Shown here: positions 1-11,098 of the stretch, piece after piece
Position numbering within the stretch: position 1 is the first letter of the stretch
Layout: each line of letters opens with the position of its first letter
Assembly: GCF_030269925.1 (NCBI RefSeq)
Contig: NC_085108.1
Coordinates: forward strand, 1,240,001 to 1,304,000
DNA: 64,000 nucleotides
Reading direction: 5' to 3'
Origin: Bombyx mori
Taxonomy: Eukaryota; Arthropoda; Insecta; Lepidoptera; Bombycidae
Program-made: the position numbers and the translations under genes
Notes under the pieces: generated by a model
What the model was told of the DNA's origin: nothing
The model's input: the letters and a program-made list of their open reading frames with translations, nothing else
Databases searched by the model: none

Positions 1-138
1 AAGAGGCTTGTGGAGAGTATTAAGCGGTAGGCAGCGTCTTGGCTCTGCCCCTGGCATTGCTGAAGTCCATGGGCGACGGTAACCACTCACCATCAGGTGG
101 CCCGTTTGCTCGTCTGCTTACAAGGGCAATAAAAAAAA
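1..138 (+). mobile_element. Family G LINE 3' tail
   Basis: Begins at the window edge inside the C-terminal codons (FKRGLWRVL...) and ends GGGCAATAAAAAAAAAC. Same tail as 25252-25690. Confidence 0.8.
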
Positions 139-284
139 ACAAATTCAAAATCTGAGAGATAAGGAAATTAGATGCTAGATTGGGAGGGCAATTTCGAAAA
201 GTGACCATTTCGCGGAAAAGAGATAGAGCATAACTTAGAAATGCACATATTTCAGAACTAATAATAAATAATAATAATAAATAA

Positions 285-543
285 TAAATAAATAAATATT
301 TATTAACAGTCACGCCACATTAACTGGTCCCGTGATAAGTTCGTAAAGAACTTGTGTTACAGGTACCAGATAACGGATATAAATATAAGATTTTTATTAT
401 ACACATACACATATTTAATATACACCCATAATCCTGGAAAAGACATTTATATTTATCATACAAATATCTTCCCTTGGCGGGATTCGAACCCGCGACCCCC
501 TTGTGTAGTGACCATGTCACTTACCACTACACCAGACGGCCGA
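285..543 (-). mobile_element. tRNA-derived SINE (second family)
   Basis: Head on the right: CGTCTGGTGTAGTGGTAAGT on the minus strand with B-box GGTTCGAATCCCGCC. The body contains CAAGTTCTTTACGAACTTA and the tail is (TAAA)n-rich. Four other copies are at 16359, 24672, 36284 and 43952. Confidence 0.85.
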
Positions 544-699
544 CTAATGCTAGTCGGATTGAAATATTTCTTCAAGCAGTCAATGCAGACGTGACTAAAT
601 CCATTTGACTGCATATAGAAAAAAGCAGTACCGAATTGAAACGATCGTATATGTCTCAAAAGAATACGAAAAGAAGAATATCTAAAACTGTATTCTTTT

Positions 700-1005
700 T
701 GAATTTATGTTGAGTGGATACTTGCGAAGGATACTTGAATACTTTGGCCACATCGCAAGGAAAGACAGTGACAACTTGGAGAAATTGGTGGTCACTGGAA
801 AGGTCGAGGGCAAGCGACCAAGAGGCAGGAACCCGACCCGTTGGACGGACCAGATTCGTGCAACCCTGGATACCACAGTGCACGATGCTCTGCACTCAGC
901 TGCAGATAGGAACAGATGGCGGTGCACTATAAAAAACAAACTGTTTCAAGGCCATGACCACGACCCTCAGTAATGAGGAAACCGACGCAAGGAGGAGGAG
1001 GATAC
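700..1005 (+). mobile_element. RTE-like LINE C-terminal fragment
   Basis: Frame 707-973 reads RRILEYFGHIARKDSDNLEK then LVVTGKVEGKRPRGRNPTRW, the usual C-terminal RT block, followed by a stop and a (GGA)n end. It is homologous to 36537-36815 and 41690-42050 at the protein level. Confidence 0.75.
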
Positions 1006-1043
1006 AGGAGACATCAACGAGGTAAATTCCTCCATACTTTAAT

Positions 1044-1140
1044 TCTGATCTCGGTATACTACAACGGCTCCCTGCACCCTTCAAACCGAAGCACGTCTGC
1101 TTCACGGCAGACATAGGCGCGGGGTGGTGGTACCTACCTC
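1044..1140 (-). mobile_element. Bm1 fragment
   Basis: CTTCACGGCAGACATAGGCG and flanking body sequence with several changes. Abuts a LINE end and a Helitron. Confidence 0.7.
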
Positions 1141-1149
1141 GACCGTACC

Positions 1150-1426
1150 AAATGAAAAATGAATTGCTGTTCGTTAGTCTCGCTAAAACTCGAGAACGGC
1201 TGGACCGAATTGGCTAATTTTGGTCTTCAATTATTTGTGGAAGTCCAGAGAAGGTTTAAGAGGTAGATAAATATGAAAATGCTCGGAATTAAATGAAAAT
1301 AAAAATTTTGTTTTTCTTTTGATATGTCCCCAGGATTCCTCTTGTTTGTTTTAAGTTTATTTTATACAAAAGTTTAGGTCTTTTATTTGTCGATTGAGGC
1401 ACTACGAAGTCTGCCGGGTCAGCTAG
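1150..1426 (+). mobile_element. Helitron family F
   Basis: CTCGAGAACGGCTGGACCGA inside. The end is GGCACTACGAAGTCTGCC hairpin plus GGGTCAGCTAG before T. Confidence 0.8.
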
Positions 1427-1701
1427 TAGTTTATAAGTCTTTAACATTTCCACTTCTATACTAGACGCCACTGCGCTTTATTTTCCGAATTAAATTAAAT
1501 TTATTTTTATACAAAACCATAATTCACGAAAGCACGTAGGTAGCCGTTACATCTGTTTTACGTCCGGTCGATAAAAATAGCCGCCGTGTTTACACCTGTG
1601 CGAGAAGCATCGATATATTATAATTAGTTATCGACATCGGCGCGTCACTAGAGCGTTACACGAGCGAAACGCGGCGAAACATGACAGTCGTTAGTATAAC
1701 G

Positions 1702-1943
1702 TTTTTTTTATTGCTTAGATGGGTGGACGAGCTCACAGCCCACCTGGTGTTAAGTGGTTACTGGAGCCCATAGACATCTACAACGTAAATGCGCCACCCA
1801 TCTTGAGATATAAGTTCTAAGATCTCAGTATAGTTACAACGGCTGCCCCACCCTTCAAACCGAAACGCATTACTGCTTCACGGCAGAAATAGGCGGGGTG
1901 GTGGTACATACCCGTGCGGACTCACAAGAGGTTCTACCACCAG
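1702..1943 (-). mobile_element. Bm1 SINE, 5'-truncated
   Basis: Poly(T), TTGCTTAGATGGGTGGACGA through TCTACCACCAG. Head absent. Confidence 0.88.
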
Positions 1944-2020
1944 TGTGTATAAAGTCACAATTTTGACATATTTTGACAACCCTAAGAGGAAATGGTCCTA
2001 TTTTGCGTACCTTTGCGTAC

Positions 2021-2690
2021 CGTTTCCCCCACCTATTCGCTGGTAGCCTAAGGGGGTACACCAGTTACGCTACAGCTAGTAGATTGGCAGTCGTGGTGCT
2101 GCCGCTTTTTACCCCCCACCTATTCGCTGTGATGTACTAAAGAAGATAAGACAGTTAAAATGGCGATGGACAGGACATATGACAAGGGAAAGCAGAATGA
2201 AATGGACTAAAATTATAACAGAATGGCAGCCACGTGATGGCAAAAGAAAAAGAGATAGGCAAGCTAGAAGATGGACAGATGATATAAAGATGATTGGAGG
2301 GACAATCTGGTCCAGAAAAGCTAGCAATAGAGAAGAATGGAAGCAGCTGGAAGAGGCCTATGTGTCACAGGACACGCTGATTACTGAACCGGGAAACCCG
2401 ATGTATTAGATTAGATTTAAGTTAAAACAATTTGCCACTATGTGTAAATATCATTGTTTAGTATCAGCAATAAAGGCTTACTATATTCGCTGGTAACATA
2501 AGCTTAAGCAAAGCCTACACCAGCTACGCTACAGCTAGTAGATGGACTCACGGGGTTCAATCAGTTTGAGAATGCTGGCCATAGTGAGAGCAGGGCTTCG
2601 CTGAATCTACCACCGGATCGAAATCGCAACTTACTGAAAAGATTCGGCGAGAAACTTACTAGGTTGGGGTCTCAGGGCAATTATGGGCCA
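2021..2690 (-). mobile_element. Family B-type unit with duplicated end, split by a LINE
   Basis: ACCTATTCGCTGGTAGCCTA...CAGTTACGC occurs twice (from 2031 and 2113/2483). The second copy is opened by the LINE 2130-2482, and the unit continues to about 2690 (CTACCACCGGATCGAAATCG). Confidence 0.6.
2130..2482 (+). mobile_element. RTE-like LINE fragment with TSD
   Basis: Codons MTRESRMKWTKIITEWQPRD, RKRDRQARRWTDDIKMIGG and WKQLEEAYV (stop 2407) match the RT C-terminus of this class. TATTCGCTG at 2121-2129 and 2483-2491 is a clean target duplication. The host is a family B-type unit. Confidence 0.8.
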
Positions 2691-2726
2691 AAACAAGGAT
2701 GAAATAACATCTATCAACATATCTTC

Positions 2727-2970
2727 ATCAAATCAAAAAAAAAATTATTCAAAATAAATGAAAGTACATACTTGTTGAACATCAAAAAGAACTACCGCCA
2801 ATTCACAAAAACTAGCCTCCGTCCTGAGAAGAACTGGCAAGAAACTCGGCGGGCATGTCTTTTTTTTTTAAATATTACATTTTTTTTAAATATTCATTTT
2901 TACAAGGAGTATTATAACGTAACAATTATTGCAATATTGAAATGCCCCAAGCGAGCAACTCAACATCAAT
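2727..2970 (-). mobile_element. Solo Jockey 3' tail
   Basis: Reverse of 45535-45805: AATCAAAA end, AACTACCGCCAATTCACAAA, GACATGCCCGC region and GAAATGCCCC. No RT codons remain. Confidence 0.75.
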
Positions 2971-3049
2971 CATGCATTACAGTTTGAAGCCAAACCATTT
3001 CTCCCTTTATGTGGCACGTATTCAGGTTCTGATGTCTTAAAATCTCCGA

Positions 3050-3560
3050 CAACCGCATCTAGTTATAGCTAGCTAGTTTCTGTACAAAAAAAAAAACGAA
3101 TCTAGCTATTTTTAAGTTTCATTTAATCATATCTAAACGCATGGCGCAGTGATCTGTTGTTACCCGGACGCGCCAAGTTCATGTTTTATGCCCAATTTTA
3201 CAATAGGTACATCTGGCGGATGATTCTCGCTACATTCCCGTCTTAATGACATACGAATATATATATTTTTATGTTCCGTTGCTGTATACATATCGACGCT
3301 TGAAAGGCAAACATGACTAAGCGACAATAACTGCTTTGTACATAAATGATAGGCAATGACCATATTCTATGCGTAAAAAATATATATTCCTAGGTCTATT
3401 AAAATCATTTCAATCCTACAGCTACTAGCTAGATTCTACTACAGCTAGATTCGTTAAAATAAATTTTGTTTTCAGGTATTTCAACTTTAAATTAGTCTAC
3501 TGTAAAGTTCACGCATTGTCGCTTAGTCACGTTTGCCTTTCAAGCGTCGATATCCAGTTT
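3050..3560. repeat. Complex inverted-repeat region
   Basis: TATCGACGCTTGAAAGGCAA.. (3293-3330) is inverted at 3514-3553, and AACGAATCTAGCT near 3101 is inverted near 3440. Nested arms suggest a large fold-back element. Confidence 0.5.
3160..3243 (-). other. Coding-like stretch, possible terminal exon
   Basis: Minus-strand codons RECSENHPPDVPIVKLGIKH then ELGASG and a stop at 3160. Possible acceptor TCATTAAG just upstream. It overlaps the loop side of a complex inverted-repeat region (3050-3560), so it may be transposon-derived. Confidence 0.18.
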
Positions 3561-3650
3561 CATTAACACAGGAATAGTGTTCGTCTATATGATGGGTCTG
3601 TTCAGGGGCTTGTGTAGAAACGCCCTCATCTATTGCGTTAGAGATGTTAC

Positions 3651-3772
3651 GATTTTTTTATTGTTTTACCCAGTGTTGGCTGACGAGCATACGTGGACAC
3701 CTGATGGTGACTGGTTACCGTCGCCCATGGACTTCAACAATGGCAGGCAAAAGCAGCCTACGAGCGGTCAGG
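3651..3772 (-). mobile_element. Family G LINE 3' tail, diverged
   Basis: Poly(T) then ATTG...GACGAGCATACG..CACCTGATGGTGA, the reverse of the family G end, with many substitutions. Confidence 0.65.
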
Positions 3773-3810
3773 TATCCCAAGCCTGCCGCAAAGCAATCTC
3801 GCGTTCCGAT

Positions 3811-4012
3811 ACCCTCAGACACAGCCCACTGAGTTTCTCGCCGGATCTTCTCAGTGGGTCGCGTTTCCGATCCGGTGGTAGATTCCGCGAAGCACGGCTC
3901 TTGCTAGGGTTTGTGTTAGCAACGTCGTCAGGTTTGAGCCCAGTGAGCTCACCTACTAGTTAAGGTTCCGCTGAAATAGCCTCTCAAGGCTATCAGCTTA
4001 GGTAGGAAAAAC
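3811..4012 (+). mobile_element. Family B short retroposon
   Basis: GCCCACTGAGTTTCTCGCCG, GTGGTAGATTCCGCGAAGCA, CTCTCAAGGCTATCAGCTTA, then GGTAGGAAAAACAAAC. Shares its core with family C. Confidence 0.82.
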
Positions 4013-4023
4013 AAACAAAAAAA

Positions 4024-4207
4024 CCGTTCCGATTTTTAAGGACGACGCAGCCTTATTAGAGCTTGATACTTTATCGCCAAGTCGCTCAAGAGCTTACGAC
4101 ATTACGATGCTAAAACAAGCTTTAGACGCTACAGTCACGGAAAGCGTTACCAAAGACACGCGCTCAAGAATCCTCCAAGTCACGAGTCATTTCTTTCGAA
4201 ATACCTA
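4024..4207 (+). other. Open frame without Met start
   Basis: Following a family B poly(A) end, about 60 codons are open (FKDDAALLELDTLSPSRSRA and onward) to a TAA at about 4205. Coding-like composition but no domain or splice signal seen. It could be chance or a broken exon. Confidence 0.15.
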
Positions 4208-4549
4208 AAGGAATATTTGAATTGAAAAAAATATATATATATACGAAAAAAATCTCGACTTTTTAAAAGTTGTTCTCAAAGCTACTTTATACGTGATCTC
4301 GTATTGTTAACGAAACACCAAAGTTCCTTTTAAGGTTTCAGAAATTCTTTGTTAAAGTCTCCGGAACTTTGAAACATTTTTTTCCAAGCCGGTTCGTATT
4401 TAACTCTTTTAAAAGAAGGACTTTAGGAGCGCTTTTTCTTTGGTTATTTTAGGTAATTAAAAGAATTTTTTTATAAGCGAAACACCTCTCTCGGCTTCAA
4501 TACAAGCTTTTTTAACGTGAGGTCGAAACCTAAAGATGTATTAAGCCGA

Positions 4550-5020
4550 TTTCAGACTACCCTATAATATAATGCATATAGTATGAAGTGACGACCACGA
4601 CCACTCTGCCAAGAGTGCATGCGACTGAGAAGAATATATTTATTTATTCCATTCAATTCAAAAGTCACGCTTACAGTTTGCACCAAAACGCCTGACTCGT
4701 TAACACAAAAAACATTATTAAAATTATTAAGCACTATTATTATGCTGAAAATAACATTATTTTGGAAAAAAGTAGTCCCCAACTATCGGCAAATACGTCA
4801 GCATCCCGGATTTCGGACAGAAATTCGTTTAATAGCACAATGGCCCTGGCCGTTGGACAGTTCCTAGCTCTACGGGTCCTCAGCCCCGTCAACGCCGCAT
4901 AGCACAACAATATCGCGCACCATACATTGTCATGGACACGTTCACACTACTGTACTATATATTATTGGCTAAGTATAGGCTGCTATACTATATGGCGCTA
5001 TAGTATAGCGTAGTCTGAAA
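4550..5020 (-). mobile_element. 471-bp TIR DNA element, deletion derivative
   Basis: TTTCAGACTAC at 4550-4560 is inverted at 5010-5020 (GTAGTCTGAAA). Between them, 4680-4920 is the reverse complement of 59180-59400, including codons for the end of the ORF at 59023-59331. It thus looks like an internally deleted copy of a coding DNA transposon. The superfamily is not determined, and no clear target duplication was seen. Confidence 0.68.
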
Positions 5021-5287
5021 GCAGCTGTAACGATTGACCAGACTACCAGCTGTAATTACGTAAATGTGGGTAGATATATCCTACAAATTTCCGTGTTTGT
5101 GCATCGCTGAAAAGGTTGAGAGCCGTCGTGCTATGCAATAGTATAATAATATCTCACCAGAAATACAAACACCAATAATTAATTAACTACGGTGTTTTAC
5201 CGGTATTCCTAGATTTTGGAAGACCTTCGTGGGAATTTGTTAGATTCTAAACTGAAAAATTTTAGTACCTTTCAGAGGATTCGAGTT

Positions 5288-5518
5288 GCCCGCTGATTTT
5301 CTCCCCGGATATTCGCAGCGGGTCGCGACTCCGATCCGGTAGTAGATTCATTCGCGAAGCAGTTACTCTCGAGTTTGTTAGGTTTCCTTTGGAGGCGCTC
5401 GGGTAGCTGTTAGCAAATCCCACCCCTCCTGGCTGGGCCTTTGCTCGCCTACCTGTCCTGGTGAAAATAGAAAGGCCTCCGGGCCACCAGGAATCCCGTA
5501 ATCCCTCAATCATAAAAA
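5288..5518 (+). mobile_element. Family C retroposon, 5'-truncated
   Basis: CCCGCTGATTTTCTCCCCGG through CCCTCAATCATAAAAAAAG. Confidence 0.8.
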
Positions 5519-5595
5519 AAGATTTGAATCCAGGTGCGGTCGTATTGCAGCTCGAGGCGAATACGCCGAACGTTTTTATTGCTAGGCGACGGACA
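5515..5595 (-). mobile_element. tRNA-like SINE head, diverged
   Basis: The reverse complement resembles the Bm1 head with a degenerate B-box (GGATTCAAATC). It is joined to the poly(A) end of a family C unit. Confidence 0.5.
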
Positions 5596-5800
5596 GCCAA
5601 AGCGATGTTGAGCGGAAACTATTGACTGCAACGGTGAGGCAACTGCATACCTTCAGACATACTATCGGGCCATTGAGAGGGCGGGACAGGGTTAACGCAG
5701 AGCATCCATCCCGCCGTCCCCCAGACGCCGAAGAGGCTATTCCAGCTAGAGAAACATCACGTCCGACTGGTTCTATGGCGTTTATTAATGACTAGATTTG

Positions 5801-6029
5801 TTTTTTTTATGATTGAAGGATTACTGGTGGCCTTTCCAGTTTCACCAGGACAGGCGGGCGAGCAAAGGCCCGGCCAGGAGGGGTGGGAATTGCTAACAGC
5901 TGCCCGAGCGCCTCCGAAGGAGACCTAACGACTCAAGAGCAGCTGCTTCGCGAATGAATCTACTACCGGATCGGAATCGCGACCCGCTGAGAAGAACCGG
6001 CGAGAAACTAAGCGGGCTCATGCATGGGA
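5801..6029 (-). mobile_element. Family C retroposon, 5'-truncated
   Basis: TTTTTTTTATGATTGAAGGA through CTAAGCGGGCTCATGCATGG. Inverted relative to the copy 280 bp upstream. Confidence 0.8.
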
Positions 6030-6246
6030 ATTTCGCATTAGTAATAAATAATAATAAATTAGTACACTATAGATACTAATAACCGATTTTTTTTTTAAAT
6101 AGGTCGTTTAAAAAGCTTTTTATATCCCGGGCAGTATATTTATTTACACGAAGCACATGAAAGAGTGCATTACACAATGACGTAAGTTGATTAAATGATA
6201 GATAGCACTCATGTGTCCATGTCAATACAGTGTATTAAAATTATCT

Positions 6247-6665
6247 AGAGGTCCCGCAGTAGTCGAAATTCGACTATAATTAATTGGAATTGTAAGTTTG
6301 TACACTATTATGATTGTATTTTATACTTCTATAATCACAAATTTCGCCAAGACTACACTATAAAAAATATTAACAAAGACAAACAATATTTAATCTATTC
6401 TCAATTTGACAACAGACGTCAAGAACAAAAGTTTGACAATAAATAGTATGCATGCGTGTGTGCGTCAAATACATGATATGTAGTGTGTGTAATGGTTTTT
6501 TTATTGATTCAATGTATCCTTTATGCATTATTTTTAAAAAATATCAGCATTGTGCACTTCTTCTCTATATTCTCTATAAGTGTGGAAAATTTCACACTCC
6601 TCCGTCCGCGCAATTTTCGTAAAAAGGGATACAAAGATTTTGCTTCACGTATTAATATATAGATA
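6247..6665 (-). mobile_element. Helitron, non-autonomous, family D
   Basis: Minus strand starts TCTATATATTAATACGTGAA and ends with the hairpin AGTCGAATTTCGACT, then ACTGCGGGACCTCTAG before T. About 417 bp. Hairpin plus CTAG plus A|T insertion are Helitron hallmarks. Five copies in the window. Confidence 0.82.
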
Positions 6666-6781
6666 CTTCATTCCGATCTACCCACATTACATACTTATTT
6701 ATTTCACTAGAAATTGACCATTAAATATTCGTGTATACAATGAACCGCCTAGGAAACCATTAAACTTGATTTTTAATTTAT

Positions 6782-7318
6782 TTTATTGTATAGATGGGTG
6801 GACGAGCTCACGGCCCACCTGGTATTAAGTGGTTACCGAAGCCCATTGGCATCTACAACGTAAATGCCGGCAACCTCCTAGAGATATGAGTTCTAACGGC
6901 GTGGACACATGTATACGGTGCGGCACCGGCTACCGTTGAGATGGCGCGGCACGGTGAAGTGTACGGTGCACCGCACCGGCACATGGCAGTAACCATAGTT
7001 TCCAATACAGTTTCTGTCTTAGCATGGATCGCGCTTCATATTTCCTCTTAAAATGACCTCCGTCATGGTTCATTATAGAAGGTATGGGTTCAGCCAATAT
7101 TTTCTCTGATTATGTTTTTTTTTTCATTCGTCGTATTAGCAACAGGAGCAGAATAATACGTCACGTGATTATCTCGTGATATCCACGCCCTTAGGTCTCA
7201 GTATAGTTACAACGGCTGCCCCGCCCTTCAAACCGAAACGCCGAATGCTTCACGGCAGAAATAGGCAGGATGGTGGTACCTACCCGCGCGGACTCACCAG
7301 ACGTACAACCACCAGTAA
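6782..7318 (-). mobile_element. Bm1 SINE, 5'-truncated, interrupted
   Basis: Body pieces 6782-6896 and 7191-7318 around the DNA insert 6897-7190. Confidence 0.8.
6897..7190. mobile_element. Insertion splitting a Bm1
   Basis: Bm1 sequence stops after TTCTAA (6896) and resumes at TTAGGTCTCAG (7191). The 294-bp insert has short inverted ends (GGCGTGGAC and ATCCACGCC) and a GC-rich left part (CGGTGCGGCACCGGC..). Probably a DNA transposon with a 3-bp TAA/TTA target, unclassified. Confidence 0.55.
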
Positions 7319-7421
7319 TTATTAATATTAATAATTTGTACACAATAAAATTGAACAGAACATGTTGTTGAATGCTTTTACGGCTTAAACACAAATTTAT
7401 AATTATCAATAATTTTATTAT

Positions 7422-7853
7422 ATTTTTTTTTATTGCTTAGATGAGTGGACGAGCTCACAGCCCACCTGGTGTTAAGTGGTTACTGGAGCCCATAGACATC
7501 TACAACGTAAATGCGCCACCCACCTTCTAAGGTCTCAGTATAGTTACAACGGCTACCCCACCCTTCGAACCGAAACGCATTACTGCTTCACGGCGTAAAT
7601 AGGCAGGGTGGTGGTACCTACCCGCGCGGACTCACAAGAGGTCCTACCATCAGTAATTACGCAAATTATAATTTTGCGGGTTTGATTTTTATTGCACGAT
7701 GTTATTCCTTCACCGTGGAAGTGAATCGTCAACCATTTGTTAAGTATGTATTTCATTAGAAAAATTGGTACCCGCCTGCGGGATTCGAACACCGGTGCAT
7801 CGCTTCAACACGAATACACCGGACGTCTTATCCGTTAGGCCACGACGGCTTCT
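7422..7853 (-). mobile_element. Bm1 SINE, near full length
   Basis: About 430 bp, reversed. The tRNA-like head is on the right (GGATTCGAAC B-box complement near 7782) and the body ends in poly(T) on the left. A few bases (GAGATATAAG) are missing inside. Bm1 is the dominant silkworm SINE, transcribed by RNA polymerase III from the head. Confidence 0.88.
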
Positions 7854-8142
7854 TCAACTAACGCAGCAGGCATGTATTTTTTTTAATATTAGATTATTAT
7901 TTTTTAAACATAATAGTATGATGTTGAATGGGCCTGACTAGATATAACAGTTTTATTTGTATGTATGTTTGTTTGTTTTGTTATATGTCTGTTTCAGCAT
8001 TACACAAAGATTACTAATTCAGTTCTCATGAATCTCTGATGTTTTTAAATTCAGTATTAATCTTAGAGATTGGTCAAAAATTTAATTTTTTTCATAATAT
8101 TCTTGAACCTGAACTATGGCGATCATTTTGAGTATGTTCATT

Positions 8143-8517
8143 ACACGTCCTTACGGATCCATCAGATCCAATAACTCTTGCATTAGATACCTTCAGCTCT
8201 AACACTAGGAGCAGGCTGAGGAACCCCGGTAACCGTACTCGTCGAACTCGACAAAGAGTTCGCCGTGCAACCTAACCCATGAATCAGCTCGCTGAGTTTC
8301 TCGCCGGATCTTCTCAGCGGGTCGCGATTCCGATCCGGTAGTAGATTCATTCGCGAAGCAGCTGCTCTTGAGCTGTTAGGTTTCCTTCGGAGGCGCTCGG
8401 GTAGCTGTTAGCAAATCCCACCCCTCCTGGCTGAGCCTTTGCTCGCCCACCTGTCCTGGTGAAACTGGAAAGGCCTCCGGGCCACCAGTAATTCTTCAAT
8501 CAAAAAAAAAAAAAAAA
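8143..8517 (+). mobile_element. Family C short retroposon, complete with TSD
   Basis: 375 bp from ACACGTCCTTACGGATCC to a 19-base poly(A), flanked by AGTATGTTCATT (8131-8142 and 8518-8529). The interior has CGCTGAGTTTCTCGCCGGAT and CGGTAGTAGATTCATTCGCG. It is not obviously tRNA-headed. It could be a SINE or the 3' end of a LINE. Confidence 0.85.
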
Positions 8518-8977
8518 AGTATGTTCATTTAATTCTAAATTTAAATTGGGTAGAATCAGGAGTGATACCGGGTTGTAAGTAGGAACCATAAAGATGACAA
8601 TAACTTAATGAACGAGTGCACTGAATTTGTTTTTACTTTAATAATAGAATGCTTATATAAAATCTTTGGAAATTTACAAACTATATAGGTACATTGTCAC
8701 GCATATCACTGAGCCTATTCTTCAGCTCTCCTCATTCATGGTAAAAATTGGGAGAATTGTCTAGACAGTTAGACTAGTACTCCTAAGAGTACCGCTATTC
8801 ATGAAGGATACATCTTTCTGTCAGTAGCCTTAAGTATTTTCGTGTAAGCTTTTATACGTTGTGTTTAATAAACTATACCGAAGTCCCTTGTATATTAGAA
8901 TTTTGGTTGTTATAATTTTAATATTGAGAATTAATATCCACCATACACATTTATGTTTGTCAGGAAATTGAGACATA

Positions 8978-9317
8978 TGGACCGTTTATTTTGAAAGTGT
9001 TGTAAGTACATTTTTGAGAAAAATGAGCTATTATGCAATTCATGCTTAATTTAATGTAATGTTTTTTTTATATATAACTAGTCCGTGTCTAATTTCTCAA
9101 GAAAATCCCATGTTTTGTACAACTTAAAATCGGTCGGTAAATGAAATTGCATAATGATCGATTCTGAAAGTGGTGTAAGTTCAATTGACAGAGGTAGGTG
9201 GCATAACCAGACCTCATATGATTTGCCTGTATTTTTAAATCAACAAATATAAGTAACCTTTAATTTTCTCGAAACAAAAGAAAATGGACTTACACCACTT
9301 TCAAAATAAACGGTCCA
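8978..9317. mobile_element. 340-bp MITE with long TIRs and TA target site
   Basis: TGGACCGTTTATTTTGAAAG at 8978 is inverted at the other end (to 9317), with near identity over about 40 bp. Both ends are flanked by TA (8976-8977 and 9318-9319), suggesting a Tc1/mariner-type origin. GTGGTGTAAGT occurs again inside. Confidence 0.78.
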
Positions 9318-10830
9318 TATGTTTTGTTAATATCACGACGGTTAGCTATATAGTTTACTTAGTAGTGTTACTGTTAAAGGTTGACAAATATGCACATATA
9401 AAATGGCATGTACAATAAAAAATTACCCAAAACTCTATTTTCATCAAAGCCAATAATAACACTGTAATTTCTATGATGATAATGCCCAACTGTGAGCATA
9501 CGAAAACGTTTAAAAAAATTAAATGGAAAATATTCGTAATTAATATTTTGTTGGTCGTATGTGTTGTGAGCCAATACAGATGGGCGTCAGAATTTGAAGA
9601 GTAAGAATATGCTATCAATACTTTCATCTCATCGCTTTTGTTCTCCACGGTATGTCTACGGGCAGCAGGCTTGACCATTTATATAATAATATAATATTTA
9701 ACATTTAAGTGTAATAATATTTCCATTTATTTGTTTTTGTACTCTATTTGGTTCCAAGAGACAGGCCAGTCACCAAAACTAAAATCTACATGGATCACTC
9801 ACAATATAATGCTCTTAATCATTTTTGCTTAATTTATAGTATTCCATTACAGGGATGTCAAGCTTAATACATACTGGTGAGCCTGGACAACAATATTCTT
9901 CATTTTAAAGGGCCATATCGCATTGACTCCAATACAACTGTAACTTCACCTGACATCCTATGTAATATTTTTTAAAATTGTAATTTACTCATTGGAAAAT
10001 CAACATTTGTAATAAAAAATTTTTTAAACTTGTACTTATATAAGTTTGTAAAGTAAGAAAGGTAAAGGAGATAATTACTGACAGGTTAAATTTGATGGCA
10101 AAGTTGAATATTTGTATTTATGGCGGGCTTGCGCTTTGTATTGTAATTTTGAATTCTGAATTGCCGTAATCACTTTGTTGTGGGAAACAAAAGGAAGAGG
10201 GAAAACAAGGAACAGAAATATAGCCAGGAAGAGCAGAAATAAACAAAATATAATGTTTTACTTACGCAATTCCACCTCACGCCCGATGTAATTCATCAAA
10301 ACAGCCTAAGGAAAGTTTTATATTTAGCACGAACGTTGTCAAAAATAGAAGTTGCTACTCAGTGTTAACACGGAAAACAAATCACATAATGTTCATGTAA
10401 CCAAAACACAAAAAATGTTCGCGCGGAACTTAAGAAGCGAAAAGTCGAGGAGGTATGGTGAAAAAATATTTGCAGTCAGTTCAATCACCGTTTATCAGCA
10501 CATTTTAATGTCCGCTTAATTGTATAGATGAATTAACACGATGGCTCGCAAAAAGCTGGAGCTCATGCCTGAAACCACCGCGTACGCGAATTACGAACAA
10601 AATCACCTCGTTTTCGCGATATCACAAAATAAAATGAAATGTGAATGACATGTATTTTTGACATGCGCACTCCATTGCGAATTTTATGCTGCCATCTATT
10701 GGTGGCTATCACTTAAAGCTCAGTAAATAAAATTTCAACAGTTCATTTAGTAAAGCAAAACAAACCATAGGTGGTGCTGCATTTTTAGTTTTCCTACTCA
10801 TCAACAGGTGGCGAATTAAGCAAAGTAAGT
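9318..10830. other. Region without recognised repeats
   Basis: Mostly AT-rich unique-looking sequence. The 107-codon minus ORF at 9355-9678 lacks any domain. The 10.3-10.7 kb part is relatively GC-rich, contains the ATG of the possible small gene, and could be a promoter region. Confidence 0.35.
9900..10296 (-). CDS. Possible two-exon small gene start
   Basis: A minus-strand ATG at 10296 opens MNYIGREVEL plus one base before a consensus donor GTAAGT (10265-10260). A matching acceptor (GATGTCAG, ending 9950) restores phase and gives REVTVVLESMRYGPLK and a stop at 9902-9900. The product would be only 26 residues, so either the second exon is wrong or this is not a gene. A + strand alternative in the same place (ATG 9855 to stop 9908, 17 residues after an acceptor-like CCATTACAG) cannot be excluded. 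Confidence 0.18.
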
Positions 10831-10958
10831 TTATACTTGAGACCTTAGAACTTATATCTAAAGATGGGTGGCGCATTTACGTTGTGGATGTCTATGGACT
10901 CCAGTAACCACTTAACACCAGGTTGTAAGCTCGTCCACCCATCAAAGCAATAAAAAAA
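10831..10958 (+). mobile_element. Bm1 3' part
   Basis: GAGACCTTAGAACTTATATC through ATCAAAGCAATAAAAAAAA. Confidence 0.82.
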
Positions 10959-11098
10959 AAGTACCTAATTAAAATTAAAATGCTAATTTCTTTCAAAACT
11001 TCACAATATTTATGATTTTCTTTGGATAAGGACCGTGGTAGCTTAAATAAATTAAATAAATCAATAAAAACCATAATCCATTTTATCTAAACAAACAT

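Noticed and set aside
456..544. Apparent tRNA gene (A and B boxes with GGTTCGAATCCC)
   Set aside because: The same head plus body occurs at 16.4, 36.3 and 44.0 kb, so it is a tRNA-derived SINE, not a tRNA gene. The same applies to all Bm1 heads and to 15.1 kb.
3577..3963. 128-codon plus ORF
   Set aside because: Composite of a reversed family G tail and a family B unit.
9355..9678. 107-codon minus ORF as a membrane protein gene
   Set aside because: Hydrophobic because of AT-rich codons. No splice support and no family signature.
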